Assembly (NCBI RefSeq): GCF_027213945.1
Contig: NZ_JAPWGW010000002.1
Span: 555,051 to 619,050 of the forward strand
Reading direction: 5' to 3'
DNA: 64,000 bases
From: Henriciella marina
Lineage (GTDB): Bacteria; Pseudomonadota; Alphaproteobacteria; Caulobacterales; Hyphomonadaceae
Position 1 is the first letter of the stretch. The number at the start of each line of letters is the position of its first letter. The translations under genes and the position numbers were made by a program. This document shows, in pieces, positions 1-9,787 of the stretch. The notes below the pieces were generated by a model that searched no databases, was not told the DNA's origin, and saw nothing but the letters and a program-made list of their open reading frames with translations.

Positions 1-1
1 C

Positions 2-211
2 ATTTGCGCCCTGGACGATCTTGATGCTGAATGTCGATGCCTCGGACTGGCCGGTCTGGCCGACTTGCGCGTTTCGACTGCCGCTGACCGCATCGCGGAC
101 ATGATCGACGACCCTTCCTGGCGCGTACGGGAAGCCGCCCGGCGGGCGCGTCAGCTCATCTCAGCACAACCATCGCAAACCAGCCCGTCAGGAGTGATCC
201 AATGGATCTGA
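2..211 (+). CDS. C-terminal end of a HEAT-repeat-like protein (partial)
   Basis: The reading frame is open from the left edge and stops at a TGA that overlaps the start of the glycosyltransferase by 10 bases. The 69 visible residues include a segment reading DPSWRVREAARRARQLI, which has the paired-helix pattern of a HEAT or PBS-lyase repeat. Such repeats usually make protein-protein contacts. The overlap implies an operon with the downstream glycosyltransferase. The upstream part lies outside the window, so domain order and full function cannot be judged. Confidence 0.6.
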   Translation: MCALDDLDAECRCLGLAGLADLRVSTAADRIADMIDDPSWRVREAARRARQLISAQPSQTSPSGVIQWI

Positions 212-1623
212 TTACATCGATTTTTGTCTGGCCTGATTTTACCTTTCCGGTCACCTTCCTCATTCTTGCGAGCGCCCTTTTTCAGGACACGCTCTATGCG
301 GTGCTGATTGCGATTTCAGGCTTCACCTTGATGCGCCGCCAGTTTGAACCCAATGCACACCGTCTTGTGCGCAAGATCGGGCGCGATACCCCGCGGGTCA
401 GCATTCTTGCACCCGCCTACAACGAGGCTGCGACAGTCGTCGATTGCACGCGGGCCCTGTTGCGTCAGAATCATTCCAACTACGAAGTCATCGTCATCAA
501 TGATGGCTCGTCAGACGAGACGCTGGCTTACCTGCGCGCGGCATTCAAGCTCGAACCAGCGGAGCGTGAATGCTCGGACAGGCTGAATTTTGCTTGCGTT
601 CGTGGCATCTATCACGCTCCCGGTCCCGTACCGCTCTGGGTCATTGATAAGGAGAATGGCGGCAAGGCGGATGCTTTGAATGCCGGTATCGCTTATGCTT
701 CAGGCGAACTTTTCTGTGCGATCGATGCCGATTCCCTGCTGGAATCCGATGCATTGATCCGCACCAGTCAGCCTTTCATAGACAATCCGGATACCGTAGC
801 CGTTGCGGGTACAGTGCGGGTCGCCAACGGGTGCCGGCTACGCGAGGGGGCTGTGGCCGAAGCAGGTCTGCCACGGCGTTTCTTGCCTCTTATTCAGTCT
901 CTCGAGTACCTGCGCGCATTTCTCGTCGCACGATTTGCCCTGAGTGAACTTGGTGCGCTGATGATCGTATCAGGGGCTTTCGGCATGTTCGACCGCTCCC
1001 GGGTTGTCGATGTCGGCGGTTACGATCTGCGCACGGTAGGCGAAGATGCAGAGCTGATCGTCCGCCTCCATCGTGATGGCCGCGATGGCGACCGCCCGGC
1101 TGCTGTCCGCTTCATCCCGGAACCGGTCTGCTGGACTCAAGTGCCAGAACGCCTTTCGGACCTCGCCAGCCAACGCCGGCGCTGGCAGCGGGGCGCGCTC
1201 GAAACGCTTTGGCGGCATCGCGACGCCGCCTTGCGACCCGGATACGGCGTGCCCGGAACACTCGGTCTTGGAAGCATGATCGTCATCGACGTCATCGGCC
1301 CTGCCCTCGAAGTATTGGGTTACACCCTTGCCCTTCTTCTGGCTGCGACAGGTCATATTGCCTGGAGCTGGTTCATCGCATTGTTTGTCCTGGTTTCCAG
1401 CTTCGGCTTTCTGCTTTCTGCGTCAGCGATCTTGCTACAGGAGGTCGAGCTGCGCCGCACGGGCTCCCTGAAGGCTGTCGGACTGCTGCTACTGGCTGCA
1501 GTCATCGAGAACTTTGGCTACCGCCAGCTCAGCAATGTCTGGCGATGTGGCGGAACGATCGACTTCCTCATGGGTCGTCACGAATGGGGGCAGATCAAAC
1601 GCCGCGCCTTCGAAACATCCTGA
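202..1623 (+). CDS. Membrane family 2 glycosyltransferase
   Basis: A 473-residue processive-type GT-A glycosyltransferase resembling cellulose synthase and poly-N-acetylglucosamine synthase catalytic subunits. It has an N-terminal membrane segment (about 15-45), the nucleotide-sugar binding aspartate in VIVINDGSSDET (D101), a DAD metal motif (175-177), a GED catalytic-base motif and a QRRRW motif typical of processive enzymes. At least two further hydrophobic segments lie near the C-terminus. It probably makes or extends an envelope or exported polysaccharide at the inner membrane. The start overlaps the HEAT-like gene, suggesting co-translation. The sugar and acceptor are unknown. Confidence 0.88.
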   Translation: MDLITSIFVWPDFTFPVTFLILASALFQDTLYAVLIAISGFTLMRRQFEPNAHRLVRKIGRDTPRVSILAPAYNEAATVVDCTRALLRQNHSNYEVIVINDGSSDETLAYLRAAFKLEPAERECSDRLNFACVRGIYHAPGPVPLWVIDKENGGKADALNAGIAYASGELFCAIDADSLLESDALIRTSQPFIDNPDTVAVAGTVRVANGCRLREGAVAEAGLPRRFLPLIQSLEYLRAFLVARFALSELGALMIVSGAFGMFDRSRVVDVGGYDLRTVGEDAELIVRLHRDGRDGDRPAAVRFIPEPVCWTQVPERLSDLASQRRRWQRGALETLWRHRDAALRPGYGVPGTLGLGSMIVIDVIGPALEVLGYTLALLLAATGHIAWSWFIALFVLVSSFGFLLSASAILLQEVELRRTGSLKAVGLLLLAAVIENFGYRQLSNVWRCGGTIDFLMGRHEWGQIKRRAFETS

Positions 1624-1677
1624 AGCGATAGCGCGGCAGGTATTGAACCCTTTCTGCAGACGGCTGCCCAAACGGTT

Positions 1678-2601
1678 TCATCGTGCCGGTTGCATGATCG
1701 ATCCTGGGAGCGGCGAAGCCTGCTGCACCGCTGTTTTGGTCGAGCGGCCCCATTCCTTCGGCGATTGTCCATACATACGCTTGAATTCCCGGCTGAATTG
1801 GGACGAGCTATGATAGCCCACGTCCCAAGCTGCTTCGGACGCGGTTTCTCCATCAGCTATCTTCATAGCAGCGCGGTTCAGGCGCATCGACTTCACGAAC
1901 TGGATCGGTGACATCGTTGTTGCTTCCTTGAACCGTCGATGAAAGGCGGCGCGGCTCATCCCCGCATGATCGGCCAAGCGGTCGATGGTGACCTGCTCAT
2001 TCAGATGAGCGGACAGGTAATCGATGGTGCGCGCGATCTCATTGCCGACACTGAATGCACTTCGGGCAGCAGCACCTGCTTCGCCCTTCAGGACCGCATA
2101 GTACAGCTCCCGCAAGCGCCCGGGACCCAGAACAGCGGTATCGACCGGGCTGTCAAGCAATTCCAGAAGTCGCAGGAGTGCTTCGGTGAAACCAGTGTCC
2201 CAACGGGCTAGCGCCAAGGCCGAAGCTGCGCCTTGAAGCCGCCTGCTGCCAGAAATGGAGGTCTCCATCTCCATCGCAAGTTCCCGCATTACGCTCGGAT
2301 CCAGCGCAATCATCACGCCTAGCAACGGCTCATCTGCTGACGCCTGCGGCGCACCTGCCTCTACAGGTACGATCATCGGGCACAACAGGTATTGGTGACT
2401 GCCATAAATGTGTTTCTGGCCGTCCAATACAGCTTCCTTCCTGCCGCTGAGGATGGCCACGATGGTGGGCTCGTATACCGCGGGCGCGCACGGAACGGGC
2501 TCAGTAACCCTGAAGAGCTGCACGCCCTTTAGCGCAGTATCTACGAGGCCAGCCGTCGGGAGGCATCGTTCGACGAGGTGTTTGATGTGCGGCATGGTCA
2601 T
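1678..2601 (-). CDS. AraC-family transcriptional regulator
   Basis: About 307 residues with an N-terminal AraC_N-type sensing domain and a C-terminal double helix-turn-helix. The HTH region includes DRLADHAGMSRAAFHRRFK and a second helix pair ending in GYHSSSQFSREFKRMYG, the classical AraC signature. The frame extends upstream to a TTG at 2658, but the ATG at 2601 fits the family N-terminus better. It is transcribed away from the short-chain dehydrogenase at 2769, the usual arrangement for an activator of that gene. The ligand is unknown; this N-terminal domain type is often found beside oxidoreductase genes. Confidence 0.88.
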   Translation of the reverse strand: MTMPHIKHLVERCLPTAGLVDTALKGVQLFRVTEPVPCAPAVYEPTIVAILSGRKEAVLDGQKHIYGSHQYLLCPMIVPVEAGAPQASADEPLLGVMIALDPSVMRELAMEMETSISGSRRLQGAASALALARWDTGFTEALLRLLELLDSPVDTAVLGPGRLRELYYAVLKGEAGAAARSAFSVGNEIARTIDYLSAHLNEQVTIDRLADHAGMSRAAFHRRFKEATTMSPIQFVKSMRLNRAAMKIADGETASEAAWDVGYHSSSQFSREFKRMYGQSPKEWGRSTKTAVQQASPLPGSIMQPAR

Positions 2602-2768
2602 AGCCGCAAGCTGGCAGGGAATTCGTCTATTTACAACAAGACTGAGATAATCAGGCAAGCAAAAGAGACGATTTCGTCTGTTTCGAGAGCCGTAAAAAGA
2701 CTATCCAGCACTCCTCAACACACCAACACCCCGTCAGATTGCCAGCCCGAGCTGGCTGGAGAGACAGA

Positions 2769-3725
2769 ATGGCAGACACGACATTCGGACCGAAAGGCTG
2801 GACGCCCCGACGCATCGGCGACCTTTACGGGAAAACCTACCTGATCACCGGCGCAAACTCGGGCGTAGGCTTTCAGGCGACGCGGACACTGCTGAAGAAA
2901 AACGCGAAGGTGGTGATGCTCAACCGTTCGGCGGAGAAATCGAGAGCTGCCATTGATGAGCTGAAACAGGAGTTCGGCCCGTCCGCCGAAATCGACTTCG
3001 TGCGCATGGACCTTGCCAATCTCGATAGCGTCCGCGATGCGGCAGCCAAAGTGCTGAAAACGGTGCCGCAGATCGATGCGCTGGTCTGCAATGCCGCCAT
3101 TGCGCAGGTTCCGGCCCGGAAGATGACTGTGGACGGCTTTGAAAGTCAGCTTGGCACCAATCACTATGGTCATTTCCTGCTGAGCGGTCTGCTGTTCGAC
3201 CGGGTCGCGAAAAGCAACGGTCGCGTCGTGGTTGTCGCCAGCCTCGGCTATAATATGGGCCTCAGGACCATCAAATTCGACGACATGAATTGGGATGAAG
3301 ACTACACCCCGAATGACGCATATTCGCAGTCCAAACTGGCCCAGATGATGTTCGCATACGAGTTGCAGGATCGATTGGAGGCTGCTGGGCGAACAGAGGT
3401 CAAGGTGTTCGTTTGCCATCCCGGCGCCTCGGCCACCTCTTTGATTAGCACGAACGGGAACCGCGTTACGCGAATGATCTGGTGGCTGATGACAAAGACA
3501 CCGGTGGTGCAGACCGCCGAACAAGGATCATATCCCGAGCTGATGTGCGCGACCGAAGGTGACCTGACTGAGCAGCGTGCGCTCTACGGTCCGACCGGCA
3601 CCAGGGAGTATGTCGGACCAGTTGGCAAGGGCACGCTGCACGCCCACGCCTACGACAAAGCGGCGATGACACGTCTATGGACTGTCTCTGAAGAGGCCGT
3701 TGGGTTCCGCTGGCGCCTTCAGTAA
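2769..3725 (+). CDS. Short-chain dehydrogenase/reductase
   Basis: A 318-residue SDR with the NAD(P)-binding glycine motif TGANSGVG (28-34), an NAA motif (108-110), a catalytic serine near 158 and the YxxxK pair at Y185/K189. The long form with a C-terminal extension resembles protochlorophyllide reductase or retinol dehydrogenase-like SDRs. That is a fold resemblance and does not suggest chlorophyll synthesis. The open frame begins at a TTG (2739), but the ATG at 2769 follows a GGAGAG ribosome-binding site. It is divergent from, and probably controlled by, the adjacent AraC regulator. The substrate cannot be inferred. Confidence 0.85.
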   Translation: MADTTFGPKGWTPRRIGDLYGKTYLITGANSGVGFQATRTLLKKNAKVVMLNRSAEKSRAAIDELKQEFGPSAEIDFVRMDLANLDSVRDAAAKVLKTVPQIDALVCNAAIAQVPARKMTVDGFESQLGTNHYGHFLLSGLLFDRVAKSNGRVVVVASLGYNMGLRTIKFDDMNWDEDYTPNDAYSQSKLAQMMFAYELQDRLEAAGRTEVKVFVCHPGASATSLISTNGNRVTRMIWWLMTKTPVVQTAEQGSYPELMCATEGDLTEQRALYGPTGTREYVGPVGKGTLHAHAYDKAAMTRLWTVSEEAVGFRWRLQ

Positions 3726-3890
3726 TCTCGGACTGCTCGTAACATAAGGCAAAGCTGGTCAGTGCCAGCTCGCTCACCATCCGAGTGCGCCGGTACGTTT
3801 CGCTTTCGATAAGAAGGTGCGGATGAGGCAAGGAAACTGTTATCCTTGCCGGAATGCTATTTATCTACTTTCGACAATGGGAAGCTTGTG

Positions 3891-4856
3891 ATGCCGAGGA
3901 CCAAAATGAGCGTTGAAGACATTCACCCGGACCTACAGCAAGCATTCAGGCGGATGCCCAATGTCTCGCTCAGAAGCCCGCTTCCACGTATATTCATGAA
4001 AGCAATCATGTCGGTGTCTTATCGCGCTCAGGCCGATGATGAGGTCGCCAGGCATACGCATAGGTTCAGCAACTTCAGCGTTCGTGTCTACCAACCAAAA
4101 GGGCCGACTGCAGGAGCGGGAATACTTTTCATCCATGGCGGCGGCTACGTCCTGGGTAACGCAAAGATGAACGACGCGACTTGCAATGCTTACGTCAAGG
4201 ATCTCGGGGTGACCGTCGTTTCAGTGGATTACAGGCTGGCGCCAAAACATCCATACCCAGCTCCCCTGGACGATTGTTACGAAGCCTGGCGATGGCTCGT
4301 GGATAACGCTCCATCGTACCGCGTTGATCCATCGAGAATAATCGTTGCCGGACAGAGCGCGGGAGGAGGACTCGCGGCCGCTCTGTGCCAGCGCATCCTT
4401 GATGAGGGCGGGCTACAGCCTGTTGCTCAGCTTCTCTATTACCCCATGATCGACGACCGGACAGCACTCGATAAATCACTGACTAAAGTTCGGCATCTGG
4501 CATGGAATAATGAGAGTAATTTCTACGGCTGGTCATCCTATCTCGGCAGTGAGCCGGGACAGTCTATAGGCGAGCGGGCCTGGGCGGTGCCGTCTCGCCG
4601 AGAGGATCTGACGGGTTTACCTCCTGCCTGGATAGGTGTGGGCGACAAAGACCTTTTTTATCACGAAGATCTCGCATACGCCGCGCAACTCAAGCGATGC
4701 GGCGTAGATACCGATCTCGAAGTTGTTGAGGGGTGCCCACACGGCTTCGACGCGGTCGCTCCCGACGCCGAAATTTCTCAACGGTTCCGGAATTCGTCGC
4801 TACGATTTTTGCGCTCGCATATTGCCGAAAAGAAAGCCGACCCGGCACGCGAATAG
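3891..4856 (+). CDS. Alpha/beta hydrolase of the hormone-sensitive lipase family
   Basis: About 321 residues. It has the oxyanion-hole motif HGGGY (82-86), the nucleophile elbow AGQSAGGG (Ser156), a GDKDLF segment carrying the acid region and an HGFD motif with the catalytic histidine. These are hallmarks of HSL/bacterial carboxylesterase family IV. It probably hydrolyses short- to medium-chain esters in the cytoplasm; no signal peptide is seen. A second ATG at 3906 with GAGG upstream is an alternative start. It faces the TonB receptor gene tail to tail. Confidence 0.85.
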   Translation: MPRTKMSVEDIHPDLQQAFRRMPNVSLRSPLPRIFMKAIMSVSYRAQADDEVARHTHRFSNFSVRVYQPKGPTAGAGILFIHGGGYVLGNAKMNDATCNAYVKDLGVTVVSVDYRLAPKHPYPAPLDDCYEAWRWLVDNAPSYRVDPSRIIVAGQSAGGGLAAALCQRILDEGGLQPVAQLLYYPMIDDRTALDKSLTKVRHLAWNNESNFYGWSSYLGSEPGQSIGERAWAVPSRREDLTGLPPAWIGVGDKDLFYHEDLAYAAQLKRCGVDTDLEVVEGCPHGFDAVAPDAEISQRFRNSSLRFLRSHIAEKKADPARE

Positions 4857-4869
4857 CGCTCCGGGTCGG
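4837..4869. terminator. Hairpin between convergent genes
   Basis: Perfect 9-base arms, CCGACCCGG and CCGGGTCGG, separated by 15 bases, span the end of the esterase gene just before the convergent TonB receptor gene. There is no T-run, so this is at best a weak or Rho-assisted bidirectional terminator. Confidence 0.4.
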
Positions 4870-4892
4870 TCAAGTCGGCTGGGAGGACCGGC

Positions 4893-7106
4893 TTAGAACC
4901 TTGCTGAAACCGAGAGGCCGGCCGTGCGGGGGGCCGAATGTATGCCTATAAATCCGCCGCTAGATGCCAGATAACTGCCATTGTTCAAAACGACTTCATC
5001 GGTGGCATTGTTTACGAAGGCGCGCAGCCGATAGTTGCCCGACGCATCGGTGAGCGTCGCCGACAGGTTCACCATAGTGTACTCCGGCTGGCGAAGTTCA
5101 GGGTAGTCAATAAATGCGAGCTTATAGTCCGACGAATGGAAGACATCGCCTCGGAGGAGTATGCCCCCTATCGCATTGGAACGTATCGGAATGTTCCATT
5201 CAGCACCGAGATTGGCGGTGAATTCAGGCGCTCGAATGAGTTCTTCGCCCGCAAGGCTGACTTGCGGTGCGCCGGGCAAAGCCTGGTCGGTAGTTACGAG
5301 ATCCGTATATTCCGTATCGAGAAATGACACGCCGAGATTGATGGAAACGTTCTCATTGACCGCGTAGTAAAGTTCGCCTTCAAGCCCGCGCAGTTCTGCA
5401 TCGCCGCTTTCCACGAGCGTTGTCGAAGGTGGAACGGTTATCGTTGCCTGCAGGTCGGTGTAGTCATACGAAAAAACGGCAGCGTTTGCAGTGAGGTTGC
5501 CGTTCAACCACTGCGTCTTCAAGCCAAGTTCGAAGGCATCAAGCTGCTCGCTGTTGAATTGCTGTGGCAGGCTGAGCTGATGGCCTCCCGACTTGATGCC
5601 CTGCTGCCAGCTCGCATAGATGTTCGCATTCTCAGAGACATCAAACTGAACGCCGACTTTCGGCAAGACGTCGTCAGTATCGATATTTCCTGCCGGCGAA
5701 GGCGCGCCGAAGAATGCAAACTCCTTCTCCTCAGCATTGAATCTCAATCCAGCATTCAGCCGAAGACGGTCGGTTACGGCATAAGTCACGTCGGTGAAGA
5801 CGGCATATGACTCCGTAGTCTCTTTCAGGTCGCCCGCCATGACCTCAAGTTTTGGAAGTGCTGGAACGCCGAATAGAAATCCGGGAAATTCCACGGGCAG
5901 CGTAAGCTCGAAATCCTCGTGAAAGTAGTAAGCGCCGACCAGCCAGTCCAACCGGCCATATTCACCATAAAGATTAAACTCTTGGCTCAATGATTCAGAG
6001 GGGCGACTAGAATTGACCAGATGGGCAAAGAAAAAGTCGGTCCCATCCGCGTCGAAAGAGTTTACAATCTTATGATCGACATAGCCCGTGACGGAGCGGA
6101 ACGCCACGTCATCAGATATATCCCAATCAACACGTGCAGCGGCAATGGTCGTTTCAACCGAAGACGAATTATCGCCGTCTGCGAGAAGCTTGTTGGGAAC
6201 AGTCGTGAAGTTTGCGTTCGTCATGAACAGATTGGCTGTTCCCGTCACGACCGTTGGTTCAGAGACAACTGACTGCCAACCGAAATCTCCCGTGTCTTCC
6301 TCGTGCTGAACCGCAAGGTTGATGGTAAGGTCAGATGATGGCTCGACTTTCAGAGCCGCGCGTGCGTGCCACAGATCCTGCCCACCAAGGTTTTGCCCCG
6401 TGTTCAGGACATCGACATATCCATCCTGTTCCTGGAGCCCGCCGCTCAGTCTGAACGATACGCCGTCCGCAATCGGACCTGAAACATAAGCGTCGACGCC
6501 CTGGCCATTCCGTTCCTTGAAGGTTGCGATAACGCCGCCTTCAAATGTGTCACTTGGCCCCCGCGACACGTAGTTGATCGCGCCGCCGGTTGCATTGCGC
6601 CCATAGAGGGTTCCTTGCGGCCCCCGAAGAACTTCCACCCGCTCCAGATCTACCTGTCTCAGAAGCGCCATCGTGGGCCTCGGCAGGAATACGCCGTCGA
6701 CGTAAGTGGCGACGGACGGTTCAGCCACGCCTGAATCGACTGTTGTCCCTATTCCCCGAATTGTGACGAACGTATTCTTGCCAAACTTGCCGAAGGATAA
6801 ATTCGGGATTTGAAGCGCCAGGCTTTCAACATCCTCTACGCCGCGGGTGTCGAGATCGTCCCCACCCACCTGGGAGACAGAAGCGGGAATATCCTGAATA
6901 CTTTGCTCTCGTTTGGTCGCAGTGACTGTGACGGTTTTCTGCCGGTACTCGGCACCCTCGCTAACATCAGATTGCGCCGAAGCCGGCGCTGCTACAGGCA
7001 GTAGCGCCGACATTGCGACAAGCGTGAGCACATAGCCCGACGCTTCGCGTTTTCTTCTGAGCGCACGGAAACGGCTTCCGCGACGGACGTCGCAACTATT
7101 GAACAT
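4893..7106 (-). CDS. TonB-dependent outer-membrane receptor
   Basis: About 737 residues from the ATG at 7106, which follows a GGGAGG site; an upstream ATG at 7139 has no comparable site. The N-terminus carries a basic region and signal peptide ending near APASAQS. It is followed by a TonB-box-like stretch and the plug domain (IQDIPASVSQVGG, then LRGPQGTLYGRNATGGAINY), and a beta-barrel ending in aromatic phenylalanine (SVSARF). It imports a ligand through the outer membrane using TonB energy. It is divergent from the amidohydrolase at 7317, so the pair may take up and process the same compound. The ligand is not predictable. Confidence 0.92.
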   Translation of the reverse strand: MFNSCDVRRGSRFRALRRKREASGYVLTLVAMSALLPVAAPASAQSDVSEGAEYRQKTVTVTATKREQSIQDIPASVSQVGGDDLDTRGVEDVESLALQIPNLSFGKFGKNTFVTIRGIGTTVDSGVAEPSVATYVDGVFLPRPTMALLRQVDLERVEVLRGPQGTLYGRNATGGAINYVSRGPSDTFEGGVIATFKERNGQGVDAYVSGPIADGVSFRLSGGLQEQDGYVDVLNTGQNLGGQDLWHARAALKVEPSSDLTINLAVQHEEDTGDFGWQSVVSEPTVVTGTANLFMTNANFTTVPNKLLADGDNSSSVETTIAAARVDWDISDDVAFRSVTGYVDHKIVNSFDADGTDFFFAHLVNSSRPSESLSQEFNLYGEYGRLDWLVGAYYFHEDFELTLPVEFPGFLFGVPALPKLEVMAGDLKETTESYAVFTDVTYAVTDRLRLNAGLRFNAEEKEFAFFGAPSPAGNIDTDDVLPKVGVQFDVSENANIYASWQQGIKSGGHQLSLPQQFNSEQLDAFELGLKTQWLNGNLTANAAVFSYDYTDLQATITVPPSTTLVESGDAELRGLEGELYYAVNENVSINLGVSFLDTEYTDLVTTDQALPGAPQVSLAGEELIRAPEFTANLGAEWNIPIRSNAIGGILLRGDVFHSSDYKLAFIDYPELRQPEYTMVNLSATLTDASGNYRLRAFVNNATDEVVLNNGSYLASSGGFIGIHSAPRTAGLSVSARF

Positions 7107-7176
7107 TTCTATCCTCCCACATGGGCATGCTGTTTTCATTTTTTGCCCAGAATGACATAGGAAACAGAATCTGTAA

Positions 7177-7220
7177 CTTGTGTCAATAATGAGGTGACAA
7201 AGTCTACGTTTTGTGTCACC
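7177..7220. promoter_or_regulatory. Operator-like repeats between receptor and amidohydrolase
   Basis: In the divergent intergenic region the inverted pair GGTGACA (7193-7199) and TGTCACC (7214-7220) is accompanied by a further TGTGTCA half-site just upstream (around 7180). Spacing and symmetry suit a dimeric regulator such as the TetR protein encoded at 9176. This is inference from symmetry and neighbourhood only. Confidence 0.4.
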
Positions 7221-7316
7221 CCAAAGCGATCAGGTGTCCCTGGCAGAACTCTGCCATCGCACCAAATTATCCAATAAACCGTTGAACTTACGGGATAATT
7301 CAAGGAGGAGACTGGC

Positions 7317-9074
7317 ATGACCGCGTTTGATCTTGTGATCGCTGGAGGATTTATAGCCGATGGAACGGGAAGCCCCGGTTGCTACGGCGACGTCGGAATC
7401 GTGGGCGATGAGATAGTCGCTGTCGGTGACCTTAGAGGGCGAAGTGCGAAGCGGACAATCGACGCGATAGGCAAGATCGTGGCACCCGGATTTGTAACTC
7501 AGCACACACATTACGACGCCGCGCTCTTTTGGGATCCCTACTGTCTCGATGCCGGAAGAAACGGCGTCACAACCGTCGTCAATGCAAACTGTGGCTTTGG
7601 CGTGGCACCTGTTAGAAATCAGGACCGCGACCGAATTATGGGAATGCTTGAAACGACCGAGCAGATCCCTGTCGCGCATCAGAAGGCGGCGCTACCTTGG
7701 GATTGGGAATCGTTTCCCGACTTCATGGATCGGATTCGCTCGCTTCCCAAAGGCGTGAACGTTCTTACCTTCTTGCCTCTCAATCCACTCCTTGTTTACG
7801 TGATGGGCGTCGATGCGGCCAAAACGAGAGGCCCGAACCCGGGTGAGCTTGCCGAGATCCACGGGCTGATTAACGATGCCATGGACGCCGGAGCTATCGG
7901 GATTTCCATGTCGGTGATGGGCGCTGAAGGCAATTCACATGTCGATATGGACGGCAGTCCAATGCCCACCGATCTTCTGGACCAAGACGACATTCTCAAC
8001 ATCTGCCGGGCTGTGGTGGATCGGGGCGAAGGCGTCATCCAGATGCTGCCGCAAATCATGTATTATGGCGACAGGACCATCACCGAACGCGTCGCCGAAA
8101 TGGCGAAGGGCACACGCGTGCGTGTCATACACGCAGTGTTTTTGACGCACGATGCTGTTCCTCAAGTAGTGTCCGAAGACCTTGCCTGGCTTGATTCCCT
8201 ACGCGCCGCAGGATGCGACGTCACCGCTGGTGCTCTGGTCAATCGCGCCTGGGTGGAAGCTGGCCTGCAGGAGTTGGATTCGGCTGCCGGCCAATTGCCC
8301 GCTGTCCGCGAAATCATAGGCTGTAATAGCCAAGAGGAAGTGCTGCGGCTTATCGACGACCCACAATTCGTGCGCCGTTTCGAAGAACAGTACGCGTCTA
8401 TGGGGGCCGCAAGCGGCGCTGCCGGGTTAGAAGGCCAGACCATTATCGCAGTCGGCTCAAATCCCGAGCTGCAAAGGTATCTCGGATTGACCTTCGCTGA
8501 AGTTGGTAAGGAGTTGGGCTGCAGCGCTGTTGCGGCGATGCTGCAGTTGGGCCTGCAATCCGATTTGGCTCTGCAGATGAAGTCGCCGCCAATCGCGTCA
8601 ACCAAGCCGGATCAAGCTGTGCGCCTCATGGCGAACCCTGCAGTCGTTGCGGGCGGTTCCGATGGTGGCGCGCATACCAAAGCATTTGGAATGGGACATT
8701 ACGCAACAGACTTGCTGATATGGTTGGTGCGAGAGGAAAAGCTTAAAACCGTTGAGGAAATGCATTTCCAGCTCAGCCTGAAACACGCTCGTTCAGTGGG
8801 AATCAAAAATCGCGGCGCCCTACTTTCCGGCTTCAAGGCCGATATACTGATCTACGATCTCGATCGCCTATACTTCGACATGAACAAGTATGAGGTCGTT
8901 CACGATATGCCAGGAGGCGACTGGCGCCGGCAGGCCAAGGCTGGCGGATATGACGTGATCATCGTGAATGGTACGATCACCCATGAAAACGACAAACCCA
9001 CTGGCATGACGCCAGGCTCGTTTGATCGGGTCACGTCTGCGAATGGCTTCTCGGAGGTCAGAGCTGCAGTTTAG
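7317..9074 (+). CDS. Amidohydrolase, N-acyl-D-amino-acid deacylase type
   Basis: A 585-residue metal-dependent amidohydrolase of the D-aminoacylase branch. It shows the opening pattern DLVIAGGFIADGTG, the metal-binding H63-x-H65 in TQHTHYDA, a cysteine-containing NANCGFGVAP segment typical of D-aminoacylases, and a late metal-ligand region AGGSDGGAHT. The family cleaves the N-acyl bond of N-acyl-D-amino acids, though many members act on other amides. The ATG at 7317 has a strong AAGGAGG site. It is divergent from a TonB receptor and followed by a TetR regulator, suggesting a small uptake-and-hydrolysis unit. Confidence 0.85.
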   Translation: MTAFDLVIAGGFIADGTGSPGCYGDVGIVGDEIVAVGDLRGRSAKRTIDAIGKIVAPGFVTQHTHYDAALFWDPYCLDAGRNGVTTVVNANCGFGVAPVRNQDRDRIMGMLETTEQIPVAHQKAALPWDWESFPDFMDRIRSLPKGVNVLTFLPLNPLLVYVMGVDAAKTRGPNPGELAEIHGLINDAMDAGAIGISMSVMGAEGNSHVDMDGSPMPTDLLDQDDILNICRAVVDRGEGVIQMLPQIMYYGDRTITERVAEMAKGTRVRVIHAVFLTHDAVPQVVSEDLAWLDSLRAAGCDVTAGALVNRAWVEAGLQELDSAAGQLPAVREIIGCNSQEEVLRLIDDPQFVRRFEEQYASMGAASGAAGLEGQTIIAVGSNPELQRYLGLTFAEVGKELGCSAVAAMLQLGLQSDLALQMKSPPIASTKPDQAVRLMANPAVVAGGSDGGAHTKAFGMGHYATDLLIWLVREEKLKTVEEMHFQLSLKHARSVGIKNRGALLSGFKADILIYDLDRLYFDMNKYEVVHDMPGGDWRRQAKAGGYDVIIVNGTITHENDKPTGMTPGSFDRVTSANGFSEVRAAV

Positions 9075-9175
9075 GTCCGACAAATAAGGGGCGTTACAGT
9101 CACTCGGACTACCGTTATGTACCGGGCACCAGATAAGCGAAACAGCACATTCAGAACGCGATACCAGGTTAATGC

Positions 9176-9787
9176 ATGGCGGGAACAACTTCCACAGAAG
9201 ACGAGAATTCCAGCATCGAAGAGTCCCGGACACTCGTAGTCGAAGCTGCACTGAGATGCTTCAAGCGGCTCGGTCCGCAGAAAACCTCGATGAGCGACAT
9301 CGCTCACGATGCTGGGATATCTCGCAAAACGATCTATCGCCTTTTCAATGATCGTCCCACACTGGTGAATGAAGTGCTCTTCAAGCTGCTTCGCGGTATG
9401 AGCTCGAAGGCGAAGAAGGCGCTGGAAAAGTACTCAAACTTCAAGGATGCCATTATTGAGGGCTCGATTGAGCACATCAAGATCGGGCAAAAAGAAGAGC
9501 TTTTGCAAGCCATCGTGAAGACCGAAACCAATTACATGGTCGAACATTTTCTCGTTCAGGGAAACGAGAAAATTCGAAACGAGATGGTGAAAATCTGGTC
9601 TCCGATATTCCAGTTAGGCCGAAGCGAAGGTCTCCTTCGGACAGACCTGTCGGACGATCGATTGGCAGAGTTGATCCAGAATGTGCATTCACTCGCTCGG
9701 ATTCGCGAAGATCGAACCGATGAAGCGCAACGGGCCTTTCTTGAAGACCTTCTCTGGGCAGCAATAACAAATCGCCGGCCCGACTAA
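9176..9787 (+). CDS. TetR-family transcriptional regulator
   Basis: 203 residues with an N-terminal TetR helix-turn-helix (MSDIAHDAGISRKTIYRLF, about 39-57) and an all-helical ligand-binding C-terminal half of family-typical length. It lies downstream of the amidohydrolase in the same direction and may control the receptor/amidohydrolase divergent promoter, where inverted GGTGACA/TGTCACC repeats are present. The inducer is unknown. Confidence 0.85.
   Translation: MAGTTSTEDENSSIEESRTLVVEAALRCFKRLGPQKTSMSDIAHDAGISRKTIYRLFNDRPTLVNEVLFKLLRGMSSKAKKALEKYSNFKDAIIEGSIEHIKIGQKEELLQAIVKTETNYMVEHFLVQGNEKIRNEMVKIWSPIFQLGRSEGLLRTDLSDDRLAELIQNVHSLARIREDRTDEAQRAFLEDLLWAAITNRRPD

Noticed and set aside
2715..3524. 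A 269-codon minus-strand open frame opposite the SDR gene
   Set aside because: It is antisense to a clear SDR with all motifs, shows no family features and is explained by codon bias of the real gene.
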